Part shown: positions 15,717 through 24,909 of the stretch, one piece after another
Layout of the letters: the number at the start of each line of letters is the position of its first letter
Position numbering within the stretch: the stretch's first letter is position 1
Assembly (NCBI RefSeq): GCF_014641495.1
Contig: NZ_BMHV01000004.1
Location: 124,001-188,000 of the forward strand
Direction of reading: 5' to 3'
DNA: 64,000 nucleotides
DNA from: Terasakiella brassicae
GTDB taxonomy: Bacteria > Pseudomonadota > Alphaproteobacteria > Rhodospirillales > Terasakiellaceae
Made by a program: the position numbers and the translations under genes
Notes under the pieces: model-generated
Told to the model about the DNA's origin: nothing
What the model saw: the letters and a program-made list of their open reading frames with translations, nothing else
Database searches by the model: none

Positions 15717-16208
15717 GTGCCGTTTGCCTTGCTCTTGGACATTTTGATTGCGATCTTGCTGATTGCGACCATTGCTTATGCGGTTATGTTAAACCGTCGC
15801 CTTTCCCAGTTGCGTCAGGACCAGTCTGAATTGGAAACGCTGGCCAATCAATTTAATGATGCGACTTTGCGGGCCGAAGAAAGTATCCATAAACTGACCG
15901 GGTCTGCCGATGATATGAAACGCGATGTGCAGGATACCTTGCGTAAGGCCGAAGCCTTGCGCGATGATTTGAATTTCCTGATTGAACGTGCGGGCGTGTC
16001 GGCGGATAAGCTGGAAGAAAAAGTCCGCAATAATCGGCCCGAGCCCCCGGCCTATTCCGGGAAAAAAGTGAAAGATACGGTTGTTCCACCGGGCAAGGAT
16101 AAGCCTCAAGCCTCTGTACAACAAGCGGAAAAAGAGGACGAAGAAGAATTTAAACCGAAAACAGATGCCGAGCGGGAGCTTTTGAAAGCTCTTGAATCAG
16201 TGCGCTGA
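15717..16208 (+). CDS. DUF6468-type membrane/coiled-coil motility protein
   Basis: A 163-residue protein, most likely starting at the GTG at 15717, 4 bases after the fliM stop with AAGGAT upstream. It has one N-terminal membrane helix (FALLLDILIAILLIATIAYAVML), then a long coiled coil (residues about 25-105: RLSQLRQDQSELETLANQFNDATLRAEESIHKLTGSADDMKRDVQDTLRKAEALRDDL), a Pro/Lys-rich linker and an acidic C-terminal patch. Position between fliM and motE and this architecture match the DUF6468 family found in alphaproteobacterial flagellar clusters. The function is not established; by context it may act at the motor or stator. Confidence 0.65.
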   Translation: MPFALLLDILIAILLIATIAYAVMLNRRLSQLRQDQSELETLANQFNDATLRAEESIHKLTGSADDMKRDVQDTLRKAEALRDDLNFLIERAGVSADKLEEKVRNNRPEPPAYSGKKVKDTVVPPGKDKPQASVQQAEKEDEEEFKPKTDAERELLKALESVR

Positions 16209-16225
16209 AGACCGGGAGATAACAC

Positions 16226-17011
16226 ATGATGACCTTCCTGAATAGATTGAGAGTCCTGCCGGTTACAATTTTTGTGGCTGTGTTTTTGCTGACGATCAAG
16301 GTGAATGCGATCTGGGAAGGGGTTGGCGACTGGATGGGTGCCGTGAGCGTTACTCAGGCTGGGGCTGAACAAAAAGCCGCGCAGGATCGCCCGAAAGAAG
16401 CCAAAGATATTTTGAATGATCGCCATCCCGCCCCGCCGCGTGTTCTGGAACTGGCGCAAGCCAATACCGAAGAATTGAGCGACGAGGAAAAAAAAGCAAT
16501 GGCCCAAGAAGATGCAGCCATTGCAGCGGAGGAAGCCGCCAATGATCAGCGCGATACCGGGATCGGTGATGATCCGACATTCTATACGCAGGCAGAGGTG
16601 GATTTGCTGCAAAAGCTGGCGGAACGTCGGGAAGAGATTGAAGCCCATGCCCGTGAACTGGATGTTCGCGAAAACCTGTTGAAGGCTGCGGAGGCACGTA
16701 TTGATAAAAAAGTTCAGTCGTTGAAGGCCTTGCAACAGACGATTGAAGATAAAATGGTTAAATATGATGAGCAACAAGCCAACAAGTTGGTGAATTTGGT
16801 CAAAATCTATGAAAATATGAAGCCTAAGGATGCCGGGCGAATCTTTGAAGAGCTTGAAATGGATGTCTTGCTTGAAGTTGCTGAAAAAATGAACAAGCGG
16901 CGGCTTGCTCCTATTCTTGCAAAAATGGACCCGAAAAAAGCACGTGATGTAACAGAAGAACTGTTTAAACTACGTAGTTTACCGCAGCCGGGCGAGTTGA
17001 CAGGGGGCTGA
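16226..17011 (+). CDS. motE: MotE-like motility protein (MgtE-N-type C-terminal domain)
   Basis: A 261-residue protein with an N-terminal membrane anchor or signal (LPVTIFVAVFLLTIKVNAI). A long charged region and coiled coil follow (AERREEIEAHARELDVRENLLKAAEARIDKKVQSLKALQQTIEDKM), and a C-terminal MgtE-N-like helical domain (LVKIYENMKPKDAGRIFEELEMDVLLEVAEKMNKRRLAPILAKMDPKKARDVTEEL). This is the MotE architecture; in rhizobia MotE is a periplasmic chaperone for the stator protein MotC. It ends the fliL-M operon. GGGAG lies upstream of the ATGATG start and either Met could be used. Confidence 0.75.
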   Translation: MMTFLNRLRVLPVTIFVAVFLLTIKVNAIWEGVGDWMGAVSVTQAGAEQKAAQDRPKEAKDILNDRHPAPPRVLELAQANTEELSDEEKKAMAQEDAAIAAEEAANDQRDTGIGDDPTFYTQAEVDLLQKLAERREEIEAHARELDVRENLLKAAEARIDKKVQSLKALQQTIEDKMVKYDEQQANKLVNLVKIYENMKPKDAGRIFEELEMDVLLEVAEKMNKRRLAPILAKMDPKKARDVTEELFKLRSLPQPGELTGG

Positions 17012-17182
17012 TTTATCCCTTTGTGTAAAAAAAATGAGCTAATGCGTTGGTTTCCTTTTTAAAAAGGTTGCGTCATAGGCTAAGCTCAAGTACTAAATTT
17101 AATAGATACCTTTTTTATATGTTTTTTTGGAAAAGGTACAAGCCGATTGAAAAGATACTTTTATCTGGGAGTGGAGTGCTAA

Positions 17183-17569
17183 ATGGCTGTCAATCCTAAT
17201 ATGCCGATCCTTATTGTGGATGATTATAAAACAATGTTGCGTATCATCCGCAACTTGCTGCGTCAGTTGGGGTTTACCAACATTGATGAAGCAACTGATG
17301 GAAGTCAGGCGTTACAAAAACTTCGCCAAGCCAATTTTGACTTGATTATCTCCGACTGGAACATGGAACCGATGACGGGCCTGCAATTGTTGCGCGAAGT
17401 CCGTGCCGATGCGAAGTTGAAGCACATTCCGTTCATCATGGTGACTGCGGAAAGTAAGTCTGAAAACGTTATCGCAGCGAAGGAAGCCGGTGTATCCAAC
17501 TACATCGTAAAACCGTTCAACGCGGAAACGCTAAAAGGTAAAATGGTTAGTGTCATCGGTGATTTCTAA
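17183..17569 (+). CDS. cheY: Chemotaxis response regulator CheY
   Basis: A single receiver domain of 128 residues. The acidic pocket is D13/D14, the phospho-acceptor is D58 (FDLIISDWNMEPMTG), the switch residues are T88 and Y107, and the invariant lysine is K110 (NYIVKPF). These match E. coli CheY (D12/D13, D57, T87, Y106, K109) with an offset of one. CheY-P binds FliM to change rotation. A cheZ-like phosphatase gene follows directly, so signal and reset are encoded together. The 170 bases upstream are AT-rich and have no sigma-54 site. Confidence 0.95.
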   Translation: MAVNPNMPILIVDDYKTMLRIIRNLLRQLGFTNIDEATDGSQALQKLRQANFDLIISDWNMEPMTGLQLLREVRADAKLKHIPFIMVTAESKSENVIAAKEAGVSNYIVKPFNAETLKGKMVSVIGDF

Positions 17570-17609
17570 GTCATTCGATGTCTAGTCATTTCTGGTTTAT
17601 GGAGTTTTC

Positions 17610-18272
17610 ATGTCAGTTTCTTCTAAAGTAGACCCCGATTTGGGTGCACGTCTTGATGAATTGCGCGACACTTATGGTGATACCGTGCAAGTAGAAGAAG
17701 TGGTCGAAGTTGTGGATAGTCTTCTTTCAACGATGAAAGGCGATGTTACGTCTGCTGACATGGAACTCTATAACGAGCTGGAATCTCTGGCTGAGTATAT
17801 CCATAGTGCCAAGGCCGAGATTGCTCAGCTCCGTCCCGACGATGTGAAGGAAAAATACCTTTCTTCCGCCAGTGATGAACTGGATGCTATTGTCGAGGCG
17901 ACTGCGGATGCGACCAACAATATTATGGACGCAACCGAAATTGTCGAAGAGGTTATGGCGGGGTTGGAACCGGAAATCAGTGATAAACTGATGGAAGCGA
18001 CAACTAAAATTTATGAAGCCTGTACTTTTCAGGACATTACAGGGCAACGCATTACAAAAGTGGTGAATGCCCTGAAACATATTGAAGAAAAAATCGATGC
18101 CTTGGTCGATGCGTTTGGTTCGGAAATTGATAAATTCAAAGCTGAGAACCCCGATCCTGTTGAGGATGGACCGAAGGAAATAACCGACGAAGACTTACTG
18201 GAAGGTCCGCAGCTTGAAGGTCAGGGCAGAAGTCAGGAAGACATCGATGCTCTGCTGGCCAGTTTCGATTAA
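17610..18272 (+). CDS. cheZ: CheY-P phosphatase CheZ
   Basis: A 220-residue, almost entirely helical acidic protein. The catalytic region is IYEACTFQDITGQRITKVVNAL, where D142 and Q146 correspond to D143 and Q147 of E. coli CheZ. The preceding helix DELDAIVEATADATNNIMDATE is the other half of the dimeric hairpin. The last residues, SQEDIDALLASFD, resemble the CheY-tethering tail of CheZ. It should remove phosphate from CheY-P encoded 40 bases upstream. CheZ is best known from beta- and gammaproteobacteria, so its presence here is worth noting. Confidence 0.88.
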   Translation: MSVSSKVDPDLGARLDELRDTYGDTVQVEEVVEVVDSLLSTMKGDVTSADMELYNELESLAEYIHSAKAEIAQLRPDDVKEKYLSSASDELDAIVEATADATNNIMDATEIVEEVMAGLEPEISDKLMEATTKIYEACTFQDITGQRITKVVNALKHIEEKIDALVDAFGSEIDKFKAENPDPVEDGPKEITDEDLLEGPQLEGQGRSQEDIDALLASFD

Positions 18273-18293
18273 CCCATGACATAATAGAAGGCG

Positions 18294-19202
18294 ATGGACC
18301 GAATTCAGGTAAACTTTGGTGGGGGCAAAAGACCCGAAAGTGACGCCGGACGGACAATTACGCTTTTTTTGTCGCTTTATCTGCTCGTCTTAGCCTTTTT
18401 TATTCTGCTTGTGAGTATCTCTTCGACGGAAGAGGTGAAATCGAAAGCCTTAATGGAAAGTCTGACCTCGACTTTTTCCTCCGTTTTACCCCCACGTATG
18501 GATCTAACCGCTTTTAATGCGACGACAGGTGATTTTCTGGCTGCGGATGATTTTCAGCGTCAGGTGACCGGGCTGTTTTCGACGGTTATCGGCGTGGTAA
18601 AAGTGGATACCATTCAGCCCGGGCGATTGATGCGGGTTGAAATTGACGGGGATAGCTTGTTTGAACTGGATAAAGATACTATCCGCGAAGGGCAATACGG
18701 GTTTATGGACCGTCTTGTGGCAGCCCTCAGTGCCAATCCGCCGGGTTTGCGTTTTGAAATGGAATTTGTTGTGCCGGCCCCTTGGTCCGGTATTCGGACA
18801 TTGCCGACGAAACAAAGTTTACCTGTGCGCCGTGCTGGTGCTTTTGCCCGTGAACTCTTGACGCGCGGTGCCCCGCCGGGGTCGGTTTCCATTGGGGTGA
18901 AGGGCAGTGATGAAACCGCATTGGAAATTTGGTTTCATATCCGCGCCCAAGACGAAAACCGTATTCGGTTTGAAGAGTCTCCTTTGATTTCCAGTGAAGT
19001 GATTAAACCGGCTGAGGTTGAACAAGCCCGCCCGGAACCAGTGACATTATCACCGCAAAACTCTCAGGCTTCCAATGGAAACAGGGCGGTTGTGCTTCCT
19101 TTGCCCCTTACCCCGCCTGCGCAGGAGGTAGTCCCCGCGCCGGAAGAGGCAAATGCCCCGATATCATTGCGCCCGCCACGATTAGGGGAGGGCGGGCAAT
19201 GA
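18294..19202 (+). CDS. MotB-like membrane protein without the stator aspartate
   Basis: A 302-residue protein with one N-terminal membrane helix (TITLFLSLYLLVLAFFILLVSISS, about 21-44) and a periplasmic domain that follows the OmpA/MotB-C plan (LMRVEIDGDSLFELDKDTIREGQYGFMDRLVAALS) but has lost the usual GHTD-type peptidoglycan-binding motif. The membrane helix has no Asp where MotB has its proton-binding residue. The last ~70 residues are Pro/Ala-rich. It overlaps the true motB by 4 bases (ATGA). It could be a structural partner of the stator or a MotB paralogue that lost ion binding. No motA is in the window. Confidence 0.6.
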   Translation: MDRIQVNFGGGKRPESDAGRTITLFLSLYLLVLAFFILLVSISSTEEVKSKALMESLTSTFSSVLPPRMDLTAFNATTGDFLAADDFQRQVTGLFSTVIGVVKVDTIQPGRLMRVEIDGDSLFELDKDTIREGQYGFMDRLVAALSANPPGLRFEMEFVVPAPWSGIRTLPTKQSLPVRRAGAFARELLTRGAPPGSVSIGVKGSDETALEIWFHIRAQDENRIRFEESPLISSEVIKPAEVEQARPEPVTLSPQNSQASNGNRAVVLPLPLTPPAQEVVPAPEEANAPISLRPPRLGEGGQ

Positions 19203-19936
19203 TCCGACAGGGCAGAAAAGTCGGCATGACATCGTTCGGCGTTTCCGGGAAAGAGGACGGTGAAAAGACGGGGGCGTGGATGTTGACATTCACCGACTTG
19301 GTCTCTTTGCTTTTGACCTTTTTTGTCATGCTTTTTTCCATGTCTACGGTGCAAATTGATAAATGGGATGCGATTACAGACTCCTTATCAACTACCTTGA
19401 ATCCAGAAAAGAACGAAACTGTCGCAACAGCAACGGCGGATTATAATATTTCAACTGTTTTTCGTCAGCGTGCGATCAATTTGGAGTATTTGCAGGCTGT
19501 TTTGACGGAAAAGGTCGAAAAAGACGACATTTTGGGGCGCTCTATGATCCAGCTTTTAGATGATCGTTTATTGATTTCATTGCCGGGAGATCTGCTTTTT
19601 GCCAGTGGAAGCAAAAACTTAAGTCCGCATGCGCAAGAAACTATGCTAAAACTTGGCGATGTTTTACGACATGTTAGTAATCAGATTGTTATAACTGGAC
19701 ATACGGACCCAAAACCGGCTGAAGGGCTGGATTATGCGTCCAACTGGGAATTATCACTTTTTAGGGCCATTGCTGTGGGAAATGCATTAAGAAAGTCTGG
19801 CTTCACACAAGATTTCTTGGCATATGGTTATGGGGACAGTGGTTACGGGCAATTGCCCGATATCGCACCTGCTAAAAAAGAGGCATTAGCCCGGCGTGTG
19901 GACATACTGGTGTTGCAGACCGGTGTGTTGAAGTAA
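19199..19936 (+). CDS. motB: Flagellar stator protein MotB (OmpA domain)
   Basis: A 245-residue stator subunit. The single membrane helix follows the MotB pattern GAWMLTFTDLVSLLLTFFVMLFSMS, with D33 in the place of the ion-carrying D32 of E. coli MotB. The periplasmic OmpA-like domain has RLLISLPGDLLFASGSKNLSPHAQETMLKLGDVL, VITGHTDPKP (peptidoglycan contact), WELSLFRAIAVGNALRKSG and ARRVDILVL. It anchors the stator to the cell wall. The start overlaps the upstream MotB-like gene, so the two are translationally coupled. Its MotA partner must be elsewhere. Confidence 0.88.
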   Translation: MIRQGRKVGMTSFGVSGKEDGEKTGAWMLTFTDLVSLLLTFFVMLFSMSTVQIDKWDAITDSLSTTLNPEKNETVATATADYNISTVFRQRAINLEYLQAVLTEKVEKDDILGRSMIQLLDDRLLISLPGDLLFASGSKNLSPHAQETMLKLGDVLRHVSNQIVITGHTDPKPAEGLDYASNWELSLFRAIAVGNALRKSGFTQDFLAYGYGDSGYGQLPDIAPAKKEALARRVDILVLQTGVLK

Positions 19937-19954
19937 TTAGGGACGAACGGCATT

Positions 19955-22900
19955 TTGAGACAAGGGCGCTCACTCATAGCCATTTTGGCGTTTATGATCG
20001 GCATATTTGCCCTCAGCGGACAAGTCTGGGCCGAACGTATTGCCGTGCGTGCCGGTGCGCATCCCGGTTATGGGCGGATGGTCTTTAAATGGTCTTTGCC
20101 GGTTCGTTACGAAGCCAATATTGAAAATGGCGTTTTGAATCTGAGTTTTGGCGAACCTGCCGAAACCTCCTATAATGAAGTCCGTCGAAATCTGAAGAAA
20201 TATATTTCCAATGTAACGCCGTCTAATGGCGGGCGTAATGTGACGATCAATCTGACGGGCGATTACGGTTTACGTCATTTCTATACTGGCAGTTATCTGG
20301 TTGTTGATGTTTTGGGCGAACCCGCCCCGGCACAACCCGCTCCCAAACAGACGAGTGCGCCTGTACCACGTGCGGCGAGCCCCGCTCCAGCCCCGACACC
20401 TGCACCTGTGCAAGCGACACCTGTTCAAACGCAAGCTTCTGTCGTTCCGGCAAATGGGCCGTCCATTCGTGTACGCAAAGGTGAAAAGGGAACTTATACC
20501 CGGATCGTGTTCGACTGGGCGAAAAAGGTTGGCTATACGATCGGGGACTATCAGGGGAAAACCGTTGTACAGTTCAATGAACCTGCACAGTATGACTTGT
20601 CACGTGCCCAACGTGGATTAACGGGGCAGGTACGCGGCATTCGCCAAAATGGCAATGATGTCGAACTGGACGTGACGGCAGGGGCACGGATTAAAGATTT
20701 TTATGTCGGGACAAAAGTTGTTGTGGATGTGTATCCCGATAATTTGGCCAACAAGCCACAAGCCCCGACAGCAGAAGAAGCAACGCAGGTTGCAACAGCG
20801 CCCGCACCGCCCCCTGCACCCGCACCGGAACCTACAAAACCGCAAGCGATCCAGCAACCTGCTCCTGTTGCAGAGCCTACTGTCGAAGCACCCGCGAAGG
20901 CCCCTGCACCGCGTGCGGCTCCGGTGGAAAAAGTCACCGCACCGCAGGCACTGGATGAACCTGCAACCGATGGCACGTCTGCTTTGGCAGCCGCGTTTTC
21001 TTTACGCTTTGAATTTGGCGAACCCGTGGCAGCGGCAGCGTTTCGTCGTGGCGGTTCGGTCTGGCTGGTGTTTGACAAGCAAACCCAGCAGGATTTGAAC
21101 GCATTGAAGACGGCCTCAAACGGTGGAATTTCCCAAATTGAACAAATTGCCATTCCTCGTGCCACTGTTTTACGTATGGTAACAGCCGAAGGGTTTAATC
21201 CGCGACCCAAGCGCGAAGGTTTAGCATGGGTGTTTGAGTTTGGGAAATTGCCGTTGTTGGCGACACAAGAAATTGAAGTTCAGCCACAACCTCATTCACC
21301 AGCAGGTTCGCGCCTGTTTATGTCTGTCCAGGAAGGTGGCTTGCCAGTGCCTGTGCAAGACCCTGTGATCGGGGATAATCTGGTCGTTGTTCCGGTGATC
21401 CCATTGGGGCATGGTGTGAATACGGCGCGAAATTATCCTCAGTTTGAATTGTTAGCCAGTGCGCAAGGGGCGGTTTATCGCCCACTGAGTGACGATTTAC
21501 GTATTCGCACGCTGAAATCCGGTATTGAAATGACATCTACCGCCAGCTTGAAATTGTCTGATACAGGCACAAAGGCTGTGGCACAGGCAAAACTGGGCGG
21601 GTTGCGCGGCGTTAGCCGTCTGTTTGATTTTGACAAATGGAAAATCGGCAGTATCGATCATTACCGTGTCAACCGTCAGGACCTTGAAAAAGCGGTTGCC
21701 GGTCTGAAAGGACCGCGCCGTGATATCGCCCGTACAAAATTGGCGCAATATTATCTTGCCCATGCAATGGGGCCGGAAGCGTTGGGCGTTTTGAACGTGA
21801 TGGCAAAATCTAATCCTGAAAAAGAAAAAGATCCTGAATTCAGGGCGATGCGCGGGGTTGCCCGTTATGTGATGGGCCGACTGGACGAGGCAGCAAAAGA
21901 TCTTGAGGGAGATGAAGTTGCTGCCAAGGATGAAGGCGCGTTCTGGCAAGCGGCCGTGACGGCTGCCGGGGGCGATTTCAGTGAAAGCGCGTTTGCTTTG
22001 AAACGTCTGGGTGGTGTGATCCGAAATTATCCGCCCCGTCTTAAATTCCCGCTTGCTTTGTTGTTGACAGAAGCGGCCTTGTCGACCGGCGATGTCCGTC
22101 AGGCTGAATCCTACCTTGAAGTGCTTGAGTCAGAACAATTGAATAACCGTCAGGTTGATGCGGTAAAATATCTGCGCGGACGCAGCAAAGAAATCAGCGG
22201 TGATCCTGACGGGGCCGTGGTGATGTATGAGCAGGTCGAAAATGGCAATCACCGCCCATCGCGGGCACGTGTAGCCCTGTCCAAGTCCGAGTTGTTATAT
22301 AAAAACGAACGGATTGATGCCAAGCAGTTGATTGAGGCATTGGAGAAACTGCGTTTTGCATGGCGCGGGGATGATTTTGAATTCAAGCTGCTGCGGCGTT
22401 TAGGCGATCTGTACGTTCAGACCGGAAATTACCGCGATGGCTTGCGCACCTTACGTCAAGCGGCAACCTATTTCCGTGAACATCCGCAGGCCGAAGCCGT
22501 GACACAGGAAATGATCCGTATCTTTGAAGAATTGTATCTCGAAAGCAAGGCGGATGAGTTACCGCCAGTGACGGCGATTGCCCTTTATGATGAATTCCGC
22601 GAATTGACGCCAGCCGGGGAAAAAGGGGACGAGATGATCCGCAAGTTGGCCGATCGTCTGGCAGCGGTAGATCTTCTACGTGAAGCGGCAGAATTATTGG
22701 AAAATCAGGTGCAGTTCCGTTTAAGCGGTCAGAAAAAGGCACAAGTCGGGACACGTTTGGCCGTGGTGTATTTAGCCGCAAACAATCCAGAACGTGCCAT
22801 TCGTGCACTTAAGAAAAGTGCCCAACCCACCATGACAGCGGAAGAGATTGTTCAACGTCGTCATCTGGAAGCGCGTGCCCTGATTGATATGGGAAAAACG

Positions 22901-23335
22901 GATCAGGCCTTGAAATTGCTGGATGATGCCGAAGATGAAACGGTTGCTGCTGATATTTTGCGCTCAGAAGTGTACTGGAACGCATCCGATTGGCGTAATT
23001 CCGCTGTGACCATTAAACGTCTGGCGTTGGCGAAGGGGGCGCGCCGTGCCAAGCCGCTGGATGAAGAACAGGCCCGGTTGATTTTGAATTTGGCGGTTGC
23101 TTACACGTTGGGGGCAAATGAACGTGGTGTGGCGCGTATTCGTGCCGATTACGGCGCGGCGATGGAACAAACGACTCTGCGTGATGCTTTCCGTCTGATT
23201 GCATCGCGTGAAAATGCAGGCATGCTGGATCCGCGCACCATTACCCAATTGGTGAAACCGGCGGAAAACTTCTCCAGCTTTATGACGGAATATCAGGAAC
23301 GGCTGAAAGCAGGGCAACTCAGTGCCATCAATTGA
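19955..23335 (+). CDS. Large periplasmic AMIN-like/TPR protein of the motility operon
   Basis: A 1126-residue protein of unknown exact role. The TTG start gives a good Sec signal (LIAILAFMIGIFALSGQVWA); an ATG 13 codons on is the alternative. Three AMIN-like beta domains appear to follow: about 28-120 (GYGRMVFKWSLPVRYEANIENGVLNLSF), about 152-245 (YTRIVFDWAKKVGYTIGDYQGKTVVQF), and about 340-430 (FSLRFEFGEPVAAAAFRRGGSVWLVF). They are joined by Pro/Ala-rich linkers. Residues about 530-1110 are helical TPR-like repeats (for example GALKRL/ALKRLGGVIRNYPP, AESYLEVLE, DGLRTLRQAATYF, RAIRALKKSAQ, QALKLLDDAEDE). AMIN domains bind peptidoglycan or polar envelope parts. Being 18 bases after motB, it may organise the motor or pole. 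Confidence 0.6.
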   Translation: MRQGRSLIAILAFMIGIFALSGQVWAERIAVRAGAHPGYGRMVFKWSLPVRYEANIENGVLNLSFGEPAETSYNEVRRNLKKYISNVTPSNGGRNVTINLTGDYGLRHFYTGSYLVVDVLGEPAPAQPAPKQTSAPVPRAASPAPAPTPAPVQATPVQTQASVVPANGPSIRVRKGEKGTYTRIVFDWAKKVGYTIGDYQGKTVVQFNEPAQYDLSRAQRGLTGQVRGIRQNGNDVELDVTAGARIKDFYVGTKVVVDVYPDNLANKPQAPTAEEATQVATAPAPPPAPAPEPTKPQAIQQPAPVAEPTVEAPAKAPAPRAAPVEKVTAPQALDEPATDGTSALAAAFSLRFEFGEPVAAAAFRRGGSVWLVFDKQTQQDLNALKTASNGGISQIEQIAIPRATVLRMVTAEGFNPRPKREGLAWVFEFGKLPLLATQEIEVQPQPHSPAGSRLFMSVQEGGLPVPVQDPVIGDNLVVVPVIPLGHGVNTARNYPQFELLASAQGAVYRPLSDDLRIRTLKSGIEMTSTASLKLSDTGTKAVAQAKLGGLRGVSRLFDFDKWKIGSIDHYRVNRQDLEKAVAGLKGPRRDIARTKLAQYYLAHAMGPEALGVLNVMAKSNPEKEKDPEFRAMRGVARYVMGRLDEAAKDLEGDEVAAKDEGAFWQAAVTAAGGDFSESAFALKRLGGVIRNYPPRLKFPLALLLTEAALSTGDVRQAESYLEVLESEQLNNRQVDAVKYLRGRSKEISGDPDGAVVMYEQVENGNHRPSRARVALSKSELLYKNERIDAKQLIEALEKLRFAWRGDDFEFKLLRRLGDLYVQTGNYRDGLRTLRQAATYFREHPQAEAVTQEMIRIFEELYLESKADELPPVTAIALYDEFRELTPAGEKGDEMIRKLADRLAAVDLLREAAELLENQVQFRLSGQKKAQVGTRLAVVYLAANNPERAIRALKKSAQPTMTAEEIVQRRHLEARALIDMGKTDQALKLLDDAEDETVAADILRSEVYWNASDWRNSAVTIKRLALAKGARRAKPLDEEQARLILNLAVAYTLGANERGVARIRADYGAAMEQTTLRDAFRLIASRENAGMLDPRTITQLVKPAENFSSFMTEYQERLKAGQLSAIN

Positions 23336-23421
23336 TCCAATGACTTGGCGTATGTTGTCTCTGAAAAACGTAAAAGCAACGCTGTTTCAAAAAAAATTAA
23401 TAATGTTGAAAATTTCACTTG

Positions 23422-23481
23422 TGTTTGCCTCTAATCTCAGGCAAACACTGCGTCCTTATCCGCATATAAGTTTTTGCGGAT
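23422..23481 (+). promoter_or_regulatory. Two stem-loops in the speD leader
   Basis: TGTTTGCCT (23422-23430) pairs with AGGCAAACA (23439-23447), and ATCCGCA (23458-23464) pairs with TGCGGAT (23475-23481). Both lie just before speD. Neither is followed by a T-run, so they are more likely leader or processing structures than terminators. No known riboswitch could be assigned. Confidence 0.35.
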
Positions 23482-23512
23482 CATCTATCTACTGGTTTGG
23501 AAAGGGTTTGGA

Positions 23513-24001
23513 ATGGCCAAGACTGCTGCTCTTGCCGAACTGGGGATGGACTCGGTACAAGTACCGGGCGAGACCCAGATCCGCGAAAATGTTGATCAAC
23601 AATCCGGTTTTGCTGTGATTGAAAACAACAAAGACTATTTCATCGAACGCAATGGTATCCGCTACGCAGGCACACACCTGTTGATTGATTTATGGGGTGC
23701 CAGCAAGTTGGATGATATCAATTTGATCGAACGTACCTTGCGTGCGGGTGCTGATGAGGCCGGTGCAACAATTTTGCACTGTCATTTGCACCACTTTGAA
23801 CCTAACGGTGGCGTGTCCGGCGTTTTGGTTTTGGCTGAGTCTCATATTTCGATCCATACATGGCCGGAAGCGTCTTTTGCGGCGCTTGATGTCTTTATGT
23901 GTGGCGATTGTGATCCGCATAAGGCAATTCCGTTCTTACAGGATGCCTTCAGCCCGAACCGTATTGACGTGGACGAGCAACTGCGGGGCAAGGACGTATG
24001 A
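23513..24001 (+). CDS. speD: S-adenosylmethionine decarboxylase proenzyme SpeD
   Basis: SpeD makes decarboxylated SAM for spermidine synthesis. It is a pyruvoyl enzyme that cleaves itself at E109-S110 in [14 protein letters not shown]110 becomes the pyruvoyl group. The conserved [10 protein letters not shown] and CGDCDP are present. The ATG at 23513 has AAAGG upstream and gives 162 residues. About 47 residues precede the part equivalent to small bacterial SpeD. The stop overlaps the speE start (ATGA), so the two enzymes are coupled. Lying between motility operons is probably incidental, though polyamines can affect motility. Confidence 0.93.
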   Translation: MAKTAALAELGMDSVQVPGETQIRENVDQQSGFAVIENNKDYFIERNGIRYAGTHLLIDLWGASKLDDINLIERTLRAGADEAGATILHCHLHHFEPNGGVSGVLVLAESHISIHTWPEASFAALDVFMCGDCDPHKAIPFLQDAFSPNRIDVDEQLRGKDV

Positions 24002-24843
24002 GCCGCTGGATTGGCGAAACGCTCTATCCGTTCTATCAGCAACGCTTCAGCGCAACGGAAGTTCTGTTTGAAGAAAAAACAGAACATCAGGACCTTGTGA
24101 TTTTCGAGAACGACTTTTTTGGTCGTGTCATGTTGTTGGACGGGGTGACCCAAACAACCGATCGTGACGAGTTCGTGTATCACGAGATGATCGCTCACGT
24201 GCCGATTTTTGCTCATGGCAATGCGAAAAAAGTATTGATCATCGGCGGCGGCGATGGCGGTGTGTTGCGCGAAGTGCTGCGTCATAAAAACGTTGAATGC
24301 ACGATGGTGGAAATTGATGCCTCTGTGGTGGAAATGTCCAAAAAATATTTCCCGGAACATAGCGATGGCGCATTTGATGATCCACGGTGCAATCTGGTTA
24401 TCGCGGACGGCTTGAAATTCGTTAAGGAAACGCAAGATCGTTTTGACGTGATCATTGTCGATTCAACCGACCCGATCGGTCCGGGGGAAGTTCTGTTCAC
24501 CAGCGAATTTTACAGTGATTGCCATGATTGCCTGACACAGGGCGGTATCCTTGTGACGCAAAACGGTGTGCCGTTTTTCCAAGAAGACGAAGTGACAACC
24601 ACACAAGGCCGTATGGCCCCTCATTTTAAAGATATGTCTTTTTATGTGGTGGCGGTGCCGACCTATATCGGTGGTTTTATGACTTTGGCTTGGGCAACGG
24701 ATGATGTGAACAAGCGTCAACAATCCATTGCGGACATTCAGGCGCGTTTTGATCAAGCCGGTTTTGAGACCAACTATTACACACCGGGTGTGCATGTCGG
24801 GGCGTTTTCATTGCCGCGTTATATCGAAAAGCTACTGAAATAA
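23998..24843 (+). CDS. speE: Spermidine synthase SpeE
   Basis: An aminopropyltransferase of 281 residues that joins decarboxylated SAM to putrescine. Visible marks are the N-terminal beta part ([38 protein letters not shown]), the SAM-type nucleotide loop [35 protein letters not shown], and the catalytic region [22 protein letters not shown]. It overlaps speD by 4 bases. Length and motifs match the bacterial family. Confidence 0.96.
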   Translation: MSRWIGETLYPFYQQRFSATEVLFEEKTEHQDLVIFENDFFGRVMLLDGVTQTTDRDEFVYHEMIAHVPIFAHGNAKKVLIIGGGDGGVLREVLRHKNVECTMVEIDASVVEMSKKYFPEHSDGAFDDPRCNLVIADGLKFVKETQDRFDVIIVDSTDPIGPGEVLFTSEFYSDCHDCLTQGGILVTQNGVPFFQEDEVTTTQGRMAPHFKDMSFYVVAVPTYIGGFMTLAWATDDVNKRQQSIADIQARFDQAGFETNYYTPGVHVGAFSLPRYIEKLLK

Positions 24844-24870
24844 AATAAAGTTTCAGAGAACTGCATTTTT

Positions 24871-24909
24871 AAAAGCGGCACTTTCATTTAATGAAGTGCC
24901 GCTTTTTTT
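24871..24909. terminator. Terminator between speE and fliP
   Basis: Arms AAAAGCGGCACTT (24871-24883) and AAGTGCCGCTTTT (24894-24906), then a T-run to 24909 on the plus strand. A shorter T-run on the minus strand suggests use by fliP as well. The fliP stop codon touches its edge. Confidence 0.88.
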
